This document shows, piece after piece, positions 9,507 to 16,172 of a DNA stretch of 18,029 bases. A program made the translations under genes and the position numbers. The first letter of the stretch is position 1. Every line of letters begins with the position of its first letter. The notes below the pieces were generated by a model. The model ran no database searches. It saw only the letters and a list, made by a program, of their open reading frames with translations, and was not told where the DNA came from. This DNA comes from an uncultured Candidatus Competibacteraceae bacterium (GTDB lineage: Bacteria; Pseudomonadota; Gammaproteobacteria; Competibacterales; Competibacteraceae). The DNA lies in NCBI GenBank assembly GCA_937960715.1, contig CALGOO010000269.1, positions 1 through 18,029 on the forward strand, in the 5' to 3' direction.

Positions 9507-11022
9507 CGACAAGTTCTTCCAGTAAATTGAGCGTCTGTTTCGCGGATTGGTCTACCGCAAGCAACATACCCTTGATCTCCGTCAGCTCGATGCGAAGTCT
9601 ATCCATGTCGACTTCACCAATACATGCCCGATCAAAACCAACATATCTTCCAGGCACAAGAGCGTATTTATGACGTCCTACTTCTTCCCCGCTGACAGAT
9701 CGACAGAAGCCCGGAATATCGCTATAAGCCGTATCTCCATCTCCTCGCCAATTATGATAGGCGCTAACAATTTTATTTATTTCTCTTTCAGTTAACTCTC
9801 GGTGGGTACGATCAACCATCACCCCAAAGGATCGTGCGTCCACGAACAAACACTCCCCACGTCGGTCCCGGAATCGTTGATGACTACCCTGTCCAATTCC
9901 ACTTTTATCCTTGGCAATAAACCAGAGCGATACCGGGATTTGTGTTGAGTAAAAAAGCTGGCTAGGCAATCCAACCATGCAATCAACCAGATCATTTTCG
10001 ATGATCAACCTTCGAATATGGCCTTCCCCGGAAGTATTGGAAGTCAATGCGCCATTAGCCAATACAAAACCAGCCATACCTTCTGGAGAAAGGTGTGATA
10101 TAAAGTGCTGAATCCATGCATAATTGGCGTTACCTTCGGGAGGGATACCGTATTTCCAGCGTTTGTCGCTACGCAGGCGCTTTCCTCCCCAGTCCTTTTG
10201 ATTGAATGGTGGATTAGCGATAATGTAGTCCGCCATTAAGTTATCGTGTAAATCGTGGGCGAAAGTATCAGAACTAATCTGACCCAGATTTGCATTCAGC
10301 CCCCGGATTGCCATGTTCATCCGCGCCAAGCGCCATGTGGCAGGATTAGATTCCTGTCCAAAAAGGCGAAGACTGGTTTGGTCGTTACCATGTTCTTCAG
10401 CAAACTGTTGTGACTGCACGAACATCCCCCCGGAACCGCAGCAGGGATCGTAAACCACGCCATGGGTGGGAGCCAACATCTTCACCAGCAGATTCACAAC
10501 GCAATGAGGCGTGTAGAATTCTCCACCACGGTTACCCTCGGCTCTAGCAAACTGTCCAAGGAAGTACTCGTAGACACGACCCAAGATATCCTTACCCCCC
10601 CCATGACTTGAGCTAAAATCAGTTTTTGTAAGCGCATCCAATAGTGATTGGATTTGTGGTGGCTTCAAACCGCTTCTCTGAAAATCTTTCGGTAACGCTC
10701 CTCTTAAAGCTGGATTGTGTTGCTCGACAAATTCCAAAACTTCATCGATGCGAGCGGCAATTTCCTTGTCATCGGTACGTTGGAGCAATGATGACCAAAG
10801 CGCACCATCGGGAAGAATCCATGGGGAATCACGTCCCGCATCGACCAAATCAGCGAGTGATTTCAGGAAAATCAGCCCTAAAACTAGATACTTATACTGA
10901 GAAACATCGAGATGGCCACGCAGTTTATCAGCGATTTGCCATAGCGCCGTTTCAAATCCCAGCGTGGCGCTGGATTCATTGCTGGCAAAAAGATTGATCT
11001 GATTTCCAAGGTTAGATGGCAT
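9499..11022 (-). CDS. Type I-like N6-adenine DNA methyltransferase (HsdM family)
   Basis: A 507-residue protein with an N-terminal HsdM_N-like helical domain (about 20-135), then GGEFYTPHCVVNLLV (166-180), the SAM-binding motif I YDPCCGSGGMF (191-201) and the catalytic motif IV NPPF (270-273), which indicates N6-adenine methylation. It would protect host DNA together with the specificity protein encoded next. It is first in the M-S-R operon; the ATG at 11022 follows a TATAAT-type -10 element. No HsdR translocase lies on either side: downstream is an HNH-like endonuclease and upstream is a short-chain dehydrogenase gene. A sampled line is about 42% GC, in contrast to its neighbours, which supports horizontal transfer. 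Confidence 0.93.
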   Translation of the reverse strand: MPSNLGNQINLFASNESSATLGFETALWQIADKLRGHLDVSQYKYLVLGLIFLKSLADLVDAGRDSPWILPDGALWSSLLQRTDDKEIAARIDEVLEFVEQHNPALRGALPKDFQRSGLKPPQIQSLLDALTKTDFSSSHGGGKDILGRVYEYFLGQFARAEGNRGGEFYTPHCVVNLLVKMLAPTHGVVYDPCCGSGGMFVQSQQFAEEHGNDQTSLRLFGQESNPATWRLARMNMAIRGLNANLGQISSDTFAHDLHDNLMADYIIANPPFNQKDWGGKRLRSDKRWKYGIPPEGNANYAWIQHFISHLSPEGMAGFVLANGALTSNTSGEGHIRRLIIENDLVDCMVGLPSQLFYSTQIPVSLWFIAKDKSGIGQGSHQRFRDRRGECLFVDARSFGVMVDRTHRELTEREINKIVSAYHNWRGDGDTAYSDIPGFCRSVSGEEVGRHKYALVPGRYVGFDRACIGEVDMDRLRIELTEIKGMLLAVDQSAKQTLNLLEELVDG

Positions 11023-11054
11023 AGCTGAAAATCATCCGGTTAAGTATCGTCATT

Positions 11055-11060
11055 ATTATA
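11055..11060 (-). promoter_or_regulatory. Candidate -10 element for the restriction-modification operon
   Basis: The minus strand reads TATAAT here, a perfect consensus -10, in an A/T-rich patch. Transcription would begin about 25 bases before the methyltransferase ATG at 11022. No good -35 hexamer stands at 16-18 bases, so the promoter may be weak or activator dependent. The remainder of the 11023-11223 gap shows no gene or strong repeat. Confidence 0.45.
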
Positions 11061-11223
11061 TCGGTTCTTTCCAGCCCAACATCTGGTCAGTTCCCAAGGG
11101 GCACATTGTCTAGTCATCCTGACAACCGCTGAAAGACTATCATCCTAGCCTAAAAATCAGTAAGTTACCTCTGTTCATCCCCATTCGCCACTCGCCAGCG
11201 AACGGAGACTCATAGCTCCCCCT

Positions 11224-12066
11224 TCAAACCGACACCAGCGTCGGCGGCCGCTCCCGCAAGATATCTTCCATGCGGACGCCGACGCCGGCTTTGCTTTCCG
11301 GGTGAGTAAAAATGTAGAACCGCCCATTCTCGACCGCCGTAAACACCGCCTCGGCCACCTGCTCCGGCGCGATGCCCTGCTGGACCGCCTTGAACATGGT
11401 CAGGCCGGTCTTTGTCGTAACCGGATCGAGCTGGCTGGGGTCGGTGCGCTGATCGGCGTCGCGATGACGCTCGGCCTCGGCAATGCGGGTTCTGACCCAG
11501 CCCGGACACAGCACCGACGCCTTGAGCCGAGTCTTGCGCAGGGTCAGATCGTGATGCAGGCCCTCGGTCAGGGTCACCACGCCAAACTTGCTGACGTTGT
11601 AGGCGGCCATCGCCGGCTGCGAGATCAGGCCCGCGACCGAGGCGGTGTTGACGATATGGCCTTCCTCGCCGTTCTCCAGCATCCTCGGCACGAACGCTTG
11701 GATGCCATGAATCACGCCGTACAGATTCACCCCCAGCACCCAGTCCCAGTCGGCGGGGGTGGTTTCCCAAGCCGATTTGGCCAGCGCCACGCCGGCGTTG
11801 TTGACCAGCAGATGGACGCTGCCGAAGCGTTCAAACGCCCGCGCGGCCAGGGCTTCGACCTGCTCGGCCCTGGACACATCCATCTGGACGCCTTCAACTT
11901 CCGCCCCGCCTGCGCGCAACGCCGCCACGGTTTCGTTGAGTTTGGCTTCCGCAATATCGGCCAGCGCCAGTTTCATGCCCTTGGCCGCCGCCTGTTCGGC
12001 AATCGCCCGGCCAATGCCTTCCGCCGCGCCGGTGATGACCGCGACCTTGCCTTGCAATTCTTTCAT
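11224..12066 (-). CDS. Short-chain dehydrogenase/reductase
   Basis: A 280-residue classical SDR with a Rossmann fold. It shows the NAD(P)-binding TGAAEGIG (12-19), NNAG (89-92), the catalytic Ser143, and Y156-NVS-K160. Asp37 (in ALADIA) at the end of the second strand favours NAD over NADP. The extended C-terminus (about 190-280, with MFKAVQQGIAPEQVAEAVFTA) is typical of larger SDRs acting on hydrophobic or acyl substrates. It is the last gene of the acyl-CoA dehydrogenase operon, 15 bases after another SDR gene. In that context it may oxidise a hydroxyacyl intermediate or reduce a ketone substrate; the exact substrate cannot be read from sequence. Confidence 0.85.
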   Translation of the reverse strand: MKELQGKVAVITGAAEGIGRAIAEQAAAKGMKLALADIAEAKLNETVAALRAGGAEVEGVQMDVSRAEQVEALAARAFERFGSVHLLVNNAGVALAKSAWETTPADWDWVLGVNLYGVIHGIQAFVPRMLENGEEGHIVNTASVAGLISQPAMAAYNVSKFGVVTLTEGLHHDLTLRKTRLKASVLCPGWVRTRIAEAERHRDADQRTDPSQLDPVTTKTGLTMFKAVQQGIAPEQVAEAVFTAVENGRFYIFTHPESKAGVGVRMEDILRERPPTLVSV

Positions 12067-12081
12067 GGAAAGCGCCCTCGG

Positions 12082-12855
12082 CTACACCAGCAGATAACCG
12101 CCGTCCACCGGCAGGCAAGCGCCGGTGGTGTAGCTGGCGGCCGACGAAACCAGATACAGCACCGCGCCGGCCATTTCCTCCGGCTGCGCCACCCGGTTCG
12201 CGGGAATGTGCAGCAACGCCTGCTTCAGAATCGCCGGATTGTTGACCAGCGCGGCGGCGAACCGGGTGTCGGTCGCGCCCGGCAGCAGCGCGTTGACGCG
12301 CACCCCCAGCGGCGCGCACTCCTTGGCGAAGGCGTGGGTCATCGAAATCACCGCCGCCTTGGTAATCGAGTAGATGCCCTGAAGCGGACCGGGAATCACG
12401 CCGTTGACCGAGGCGACATTCACAATCGCGCCGCCGCCGGTTTTCGCCATCAGCTTGATGGCATTCGCCGACATGAAGAAGTAGCCGCGAATGTTCACAT
12501 CCACGGTTTTCTGGAAAGCATCCAGGTCGGTGTCCATGATGGGACCCAAATATGGATTGGTGGCGGCGTTGTTGACCAGGATGTCAAGCCGGCCGTGCTT
12601 CTCCTCCACGGTCTTGAAGAACGCGCCGATCTGGTCCATCTCGCCGATATGGCAACCGATGGCTTCCGCTGAACCGCCAGCGGCCTGAATGGTCTCGACC
12701 ACTTTCTGGCAATCGTCCGGCTTGCGGCTGGACACGATCACATGCGCGCCCTGCGCCGCGAGAAGCTGGGCAATGGCCTGGCCGATGCCCCGGCTGGCGC
12801 CGGTCACCGCCACGATTTTGCCGCTCAGATCAAAGGGATTGGGAATCGTCATCAT
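12082..12855 (-). CDS. Short-chain dehydrogenase/reductase (DHRS4/FabG-like)
   Basis: A 257-residue classical SDR: TGASRGIG (18-25), NNAA in place of NNAG (95-98), catalytic Ser149, and Y162-SIT-K166; SSRKPDD after the second strand suggests NADP(H). Three in-frame starts lie in a row (TTG 12858, ATG 12855, ATG 12852). AAGGA at 12861-12865 is 5 bases before the ATG at 12855 and 8 before the one at 12852, so either ATG is likely and TTG unlikely. It sits between a histidine-phosphatase gene and another SDR gene in the same orientation. In the levulinate operon an SDR (LvaD) has an analogous place and acts on 3-hydroxyacyl-CoA; that role is inferred here only from context. Confidence 0.87.
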   Translation of the reverse strand: MMTIPNPFDLSGKIVAVTGASRGIGQAIAQLLAAQGAHVIVSSRKPDDCQKVVETIQAAGGSAEAIGCHIGEMDQIGAFFKTVEEKHGRLDILVNNAATNPYLGPIMDTDLDAFQKTVDVNIRGYFFMSANAIKLMAKTGGGAIVNVASVNGVIPGPLQGIYSITKAAVISMTHAFAKECAPLGVRVNALLPGATDTRFAAALVNNPAILKQALLHIPANRVAQPEEMAGAVLYLVSSAASYTTGACLPVDGGYLLV

Positions 12856-12875
12856 CAATTTCCTTAGGCTGCTCT

Positions 12876-12898
12876 CCCCTCTCCCAGCGGGAGAGGGG
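12876..12898. repeat. Perfect intergenic hairpin repeat (10-bp stem)
   Basis: CCCCTCTCCC at 12876-12885 is a perfect inverse of GGGAGAGGGG at 12889-12898 with a 3-base loop, followed by GCTGGGGTGAGGGGGG. This core with its trailing GGGGTGAGGG is a widespread intergenic repeat type in proteobacterial genomes. It lies between the phosphatase-fold gene and the SDR gene inside an apparent operon, so it may pause or attenuate transcription, or stabilise mRNA ends. No T-run follows on the transcribed strand. Confidence 0.75.
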
Positions 12899-12913
12899 CT
12901 GGGGTGAGGGGGG

Positions 12914-13618
12914 TCAGCGATAGGTGATCAGCGCGGGCCGCCGCCGCCGTTCCAGATGCGCCTGGCCGTTGAGAGTGCCCAGGCTCACCCGGCCGGGCCG
13001 GCAGTGCAGTTGGGTCACGCCGGTATTCACCAGCGCCCAGTTGAGTTCGAAAATCCGCTGGTCGGGAATGGCCAGCACGCCTTGCAGCAGGGCGCCGATC
13101 GTGCCGGCGGAGGTGAACACCCACACCGCCCGCGCGGGGTCCACCGTCGCTATCAGCCGGTCGAGACCCGCCTGGCAACGCTGCCGAAACGCCGGCCAGG
13201 ATTCACGGTAGTCGCCGTCGTGCGCGCCGCCGATCCAGCGAGCCACGGCGGCGGCGAACATCTGTTGAAAAGCGCGGTGCGGGTGATCGGATTGCGTCAA
13301 GAAGTGGCCGAGCGCGCCCGGTGCGGCCAGGTCCGGCCGGAAGCGGATCATGACTTCGTGGTGGTCGAACTCGTCGAACCCCGCATCCACGATCCAGTCT
13401 TGGGCCGCTGGCCCCGCGCCGTAGGCGGTCAGGCATTGCTCGGCACTCTGGCGGTGGCGGCGGGCCGTGCCCAGCGCGACCTGGCCGAGGTCGAAACCAC
13501 AGTCCCTGGCCCAGCCGCCCAGCAGCCGCGCCTGTTCCTCGCCCAGCGGCGACAGCCGGTCGTAATCGTCGGCCCCGAAGCTGGCCTGACCGTGACGCAC
13601 CAGAACAACCGTACTCAT
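12914..13618 (-). CDS. Histidine phosphatase superfamily protein, second catalytic His replaced
   Basis: A 234-residue protein. MSTVVLVRHGQAS (1-13) carries the RHG signature with His9, the residue phosphorylated in this superfamily, and TARRHRQSA and DEFDHHEV follow in expected places. The C-terminal motif, normally a His-Gly pair, reads VFTSAGTIG, with Ser where the second His usually stands. Some bacterial subgroups share this change, so activity may be altered or lost. A TTG at 13639 is in frame, but the ATG at 13618 has GGAG 9 bases upstream and is preferred. It follows the kinase gene by 17 bases. A kinase and a phosphatase-fold protein side by side suggest handling of a phosphorylated acyl intermediate, although a 2,3-bisphosphoglycerate-mutase-like housekeeping function is possible. 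Confidence 0.82.
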   Translation of the reverse strand: MSTVVLVRHGQASFGADDYDRLSPLGEEQARLLGGWARDCGFDLGQVALGTARRHRQSAEQCLTAYGAGPAAQDWIVDAGFDEFDHHEVMIRFRPDLAAPGALGHFLTQSDHPHRAFQQMFAAAVARWIGGAHDGDYRESWPAFRQRCQAGLDRLIATVDPARAVWVFTSAGTIGALLQGVLAIPDQRIFELNWALVNTGVTQLHCRPGRVSLGTLNGQAHLERRRRPALITYR

Positions 13619-13635
13619 GCCCGGTTGCTCCAGAT

Positions 13636-14706
13636 TCAAAGCTTCGACGCGGCGATCAGCCGCTGGCAGCGTTTTTCCAGGTAGCGGCCGATATGACCGA
13701 AACCGGCGAAGGCCGGGTTTTTGGTCTGACCGTGGAAATAGCGGTAGTAGATCTGTTGCACGATCACCGCCAGCCGGAACAGGCCGTACAGAGCGTAAAA
13801 ATCGAAGTTGTCCACCCGATAGCCGGTCTTGCCGCCGTAATACTCGATCACTTCCTGGCGGGTCAGCATCCCCGGCAAATGGGTCGGCTGGCGGCGCACT
13901 TGCTGGAACAGGGCGTCATCGTCGGCCTGCACCCAGTACGCCAGGGTGTTGCCCAAGTCCATCAGCGGATCGCCGAGCGTGGCCATTTCCCAGTCCAGCA
14001 CCCCGATGACTTCAAACGGGTTGGTGGGATCGAGCACCACGTTGTCGAAGCGGAAATCGTTGTGAATCAGGCAGGTGGCTACGTCATTGGCCGGCATTTT
14101 GTCCTTCAGCCAGGCTATGACCGTCTCGAAATCACCCACATCGTCGGTCCTGGCCTGGCGATAGCGGTCGATCCAGCCCTCGATCTGGCGGCGCACGTAG
14201 CCCTCGCCCTTGCCCAGGCTGTCCAGCCCGGCGACCTGGCAGTCCACCCGATGCAACTCGATCATCCGGTCGATGACGTTCAGGCACAGCTTGCGGGTGT
14301 CCGCAACGCCGAGGTTCAGGCCCTCCGGCAAATCCTGGCGAAGGATGATACCGTTGATCCGCTCCATCACGTAGAAATCGGCCTCCATCACCGCCGGATC
14401 ATCGCAAATGGCTACCACGGTCGGCACATAGCGATAGACCGGCTTCAGCGCGGTCATGATCCTGGCTTCGCGCAGCATGTCGTGCGCCGACTTGGCCTTG
14501 TGGCCGAATGGCGGCCGGCGCAGGATCAAATCACGGTCGGGATAACGCAGCAGATAGGTCAGGTTCGACGCCCCACCGGCGAACTGGCGAATTTCCGGGG
14601 TTCCGGTCAGGCCAGGCAGATGGGCTTTGATGAAGGCATCCACCTTGGTCACGTTGAGTTCCTCGCCCTTGCGCACCGAACTGGGCTGATCGATCAGGGA
14701 TTCCAT
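13636..14706 (-). CDS. APH-fold phosphotransferase (ACAD10/11 kinase-domain-like, LvaA-like)
   Basis: A 356-residue kinase of the aminoglycoside phosphotransferase/choline kinase fold. It has a glycine-rich segment QFAGGASNLTY (41-51), FYVMERINGII (111-121), the catalytic loop HNDFRFDN (His215, Asp217, Asn222) and the metal-binding DWEMATLGDP (Asp238 onward). This subfamily is homologous to the N-terminal kinase part of ACAD10/ACAD11 and to LvaA, which phosphorylates 4-hydroxyacyl-CoA in levulinate catabolism. It lies directly after an acyl-CoA dehydrogenase gene, matching the two-domain order expected if the fused eukaryotic protein were split. A TTG at 14718 is in frame; the ATG at 14706 follows GGAG by 6 bases and is preferred. 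Antibiotic resistance is unlikely given the context. Confidence 0.88.
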   Translation of the reverse strand: MESLIDQPSSVRKGEELNVTKVDAFIKAHLPGLTGTPEIRQFAGGASNLTYLLRYPDRDLILRRPPFGHKAKSAHDMLREARIMTALKPVYRYVPTVVAICDDPAVMEADFYVMERINGIILRQDLPEGLNLGVADTRKLCLNVIDRMIELHRVDCQVAGLDSLGKGEGYVRRQIEGWIDRYRQARTDDVGDFETVIAWLKDKMPANDVATCLIHNDFRFDNVVLDPTNPFEVIGVLDWEMATLGDPLMDLGNTLAYWVQADDDALFQQVRRQPTHLPGMLTRQEVIEYYGGKTGYRVDNFDFYALYGLFRLAVIVQQIYYRYFHGQTKNPAFAGFGHIGRYLEKRCQRLIAASKL

Positions 14707-14726
14707 GTTGTTCTCCAAAGCAAGGT

Positions 14727-14808
14727 GTAGGGCGGGTTAGCGAAGCGTAACCCGCCGAAACCGCAGCCAAATCGGCGGGTTACGGGCTGACGCCCTAACC
14801 CGCCCTAC
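14727..14808. repeat. Nested palindromic repeat between acyl-CoA dehydrogenase and kinase genes
   Basis: An outer 14-bp perfect inverted pair (GTAGGGCGGGTTAG at 14727-14740; its inverse at 14795-14808) encloses an inner 12-bp perfect pair (GTAACCCGCCGA at 14747-14758; its inverse at 14772-14783). Alternatively each half can fold alone, since GGCGGGTTA pairs with TAACCCGCC at 14731-14739/14748-14756 and 14774-14782/14796-14804. This is the structure of REP/MITE-like intergenic elements. It fills most of the 142-base gap inside the operon, and no small gene is visible there. Confidence 0.85.
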
Positions 14809-14848
14809 GATTCTCACACAATCAATATCTTAGCTTTCATATAGGCTC

Positions 14849-16081
14849 TCAGACCGTCCGGCCAAATTTGGCTTGCTGCTTCTGGTATTCCAGCTTCGCA
14901 ATCAGCTTGCGATGCACCTCGTCCGGCCCGTCGGCGATGCGCAGCACCCGGGCGTAGGCATACAGCGCGGTCAACGCGAAGTCGTTGGACAGGCCGGCGC
15001 CGCCGTGGATCTGGATCGCGGCGTCGATCACCCGCTGCGCCATGCTGGGCGCGATCACCTTGATCTGCGAAATCTCGCTCATCGCCCCCTTGACCCCGAC
15101 CGTGTCCATCAGCCACGCCGCCTTCAGGGTCAACAACCGGGCTTGTTCAATCGCCATGCGGCAGTCGGCCACCACGTCGGGATTGCCGCCGAGCCACGCC
15201 AGCGGCTGGCCAAAAGCGACCCGGCTCATCGAACGTTGGCACAGCAGTTCCAGCGCCCGTTCCGCCGCGCCAATGACTCTCATGCAGTGGTGAATCCGGC
15301 CCGGCCCCAAGCGACCCTGAGCAATCTCGAAACCTCGGCCCGGCCCGGCGATGATGGCGTCCAGCGGCAGGCGCACGTGGGTGAAACTGACTTCGCCGTG
15401 ACCGAACGGCCCGTCGTAGGCCCCGAACACCGGCAACATCCGCTCGATCTGGATGCCCGGCGCGTCCAGCGGCGCGAGCACCATCGAATGCTGGCGGTGC
15501 TTGTCCGCCGTCGGGTCGGTCAGCCCCATGAAAATCACCACCTTGCAATGGGGATGACCGATGCCGGAACTCCACCACTTGCGGCCGTTCAGCACCACCT
15601 CGTCGCCCTCGATCATGGCGGTGGCCCGCATGTTGGTGGCGTCGCTGGAAGCCACCGCCGGCTCGGTCATGCAGAACGCGGAGCGAATCGCGCCGGCCAG
15701 CAACGGCTCGAGCCAGGTTTCCTTCTGCGCCTGGGAACCGTACTTGACCAGCACTTCCATGTTGCCGGTGTCCGGCGCGTTGCAGTTGAAGATTTCCGGC
15801 GCCAGCGGCGAGCGGCCGGTCAGTTCGGCCAGCGGCGCGTAATCGGCGTTGCTCAGGCCGGGACCGTACTCCGCTTCCGGCAAAAACAGGTTCCACAGCC
15901 CCGCAGCCCTGGCCTTGGCCTTCAGTTCCTCCATGATCGGCGGCTGTCGCCACTGGGTCCAGTCCGGGCCGTGAACGAGTTGCCGTTGGTAAATTGGCTC
16001 GGCGGGCAGCACCTCCTCGGTCATGAAGGCGGTCAGGCGTTCGAGGGAATCGCGCGCCTTGGGCGAATAGGCGAAGTCCAT
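14849..16081 (-). CDS. Acyl-CoA dehydrogenase, ACAD11/LvaC-like
   Basis: A 410-residue flavoenzyme. The N-terminal helical domain covers about 1-130, the middle beta domain has FCMTEPAVASSDATNM (135-150, FAD/substrate contact) and KWWSSGIGHP (168-177), and the C-terminal helical domain includes RVAFGQPLA, QIHGGAGLSND (358-368) and RIADGPDEVH (381-390) with Glu388 at the catalytic base position. The form WWSSG and GPDEV is typical of ACAD10/11-type rather than short-chain butyryl or isovaleryl-CoA dehydrogenases. In the known homologous route the enzyme works on the phosphorylated 4-hydroxyacyl-CoA made by the neighbouring kinase. It heads a five-gene run on the minus strand and is divergent from a LysR gene, which may control it. 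Confidence 0.92.
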   Translation of the reverse strand: MDFAYSPKARDSLERLTAFMTEEVLPAEPIYQRQLVHGPDWTQWRQPPIMEELKAKARAAGLWNLFLPEAEYGPGLSNADYAPLAELTGRSPLAPEIFNCNAPDTGNMEVLVKYGSQAQKETWLEPLLAGAIRSAFCMTEPAVASSDATNMRATAMIEGDEVVLNGRKWWSSGIGHPHCKVVIFMGLTDPTADKHRQHSMVLAPLDAPGIQIERMLPVFGAYDGPFGHGEVSFTHVRLPLDAIIAGPGRGFEIAQGRLGPGRIHHCMRVIGAAERALELLCQRSMSRVAFGQPLAWLGGNPDVVADCRMAIEQARLLTLKAAWLMDTVGVKGAMSEISQIKVIAPSMAQRVIDAAIQIHGGAGLSNDFALTALYAYARVLRIADGPDEVHRKLIAKLEYQKQQAKFGRTV

Positions 16082-16172
16082 GGAAGCGGTCTCTGGTGGG
16101 TACTTGGATGTAGCCTACCCCACCCCTTTCGATCAACCCAATGAATAGTTTGAATACGGTATAATCCATTTC
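16082..16172. promoter_or_regulatory. Divergent promoter region between LysR gene and acyl-CoA dehydrogenase operon
   Basis: The 91-base gap between divergent starts is where a LysR regulator would bind. On the plus strand TATAAT stands at 16160-16165, only 7 bases before the LysR ATG, so transcription from it would be nearly leaderless. An imperfect dyad ATAC-G-GTAT at 16154-16162 overlaps it, within TTTGAATACGGTATAAT, and could be an autoregulatory operator of the T-N11-A kind. A weak TTGATC at 16131-16136 on the minus strand could serve as -35 for the operon. All are pattern-level calls. Confidence 0.4.

Noticed and set aside
11106..11125. TTGTC/GACAA inverted pair as a controller-protein box of the restriction operon
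   Set aside because: Only five bases per arm and no C-protein gene in the operon; chance is likely.
11184..11202. TTCGC/GCGAA stem after the last SDR gene as a terminator
   Set aside because: Five-pair stem with no T-run; too weak to call.
13636..14706. Aminoglycoside resistance gene
   Set aside because: The fold is shared, but the sequence motifs and neighbouring acyl-CoA dehydrogenase point to the ACAD10/11 kinase-like subfamily.
14849..16081. Isovaleryl-CoA dehydrogenase (liuA) completing the leucine pathway
   Set aside because: The active-site segments WWSSG and GPDEVH are ACAD10/11-like, and the gene sits in a separate operon with a kinase.
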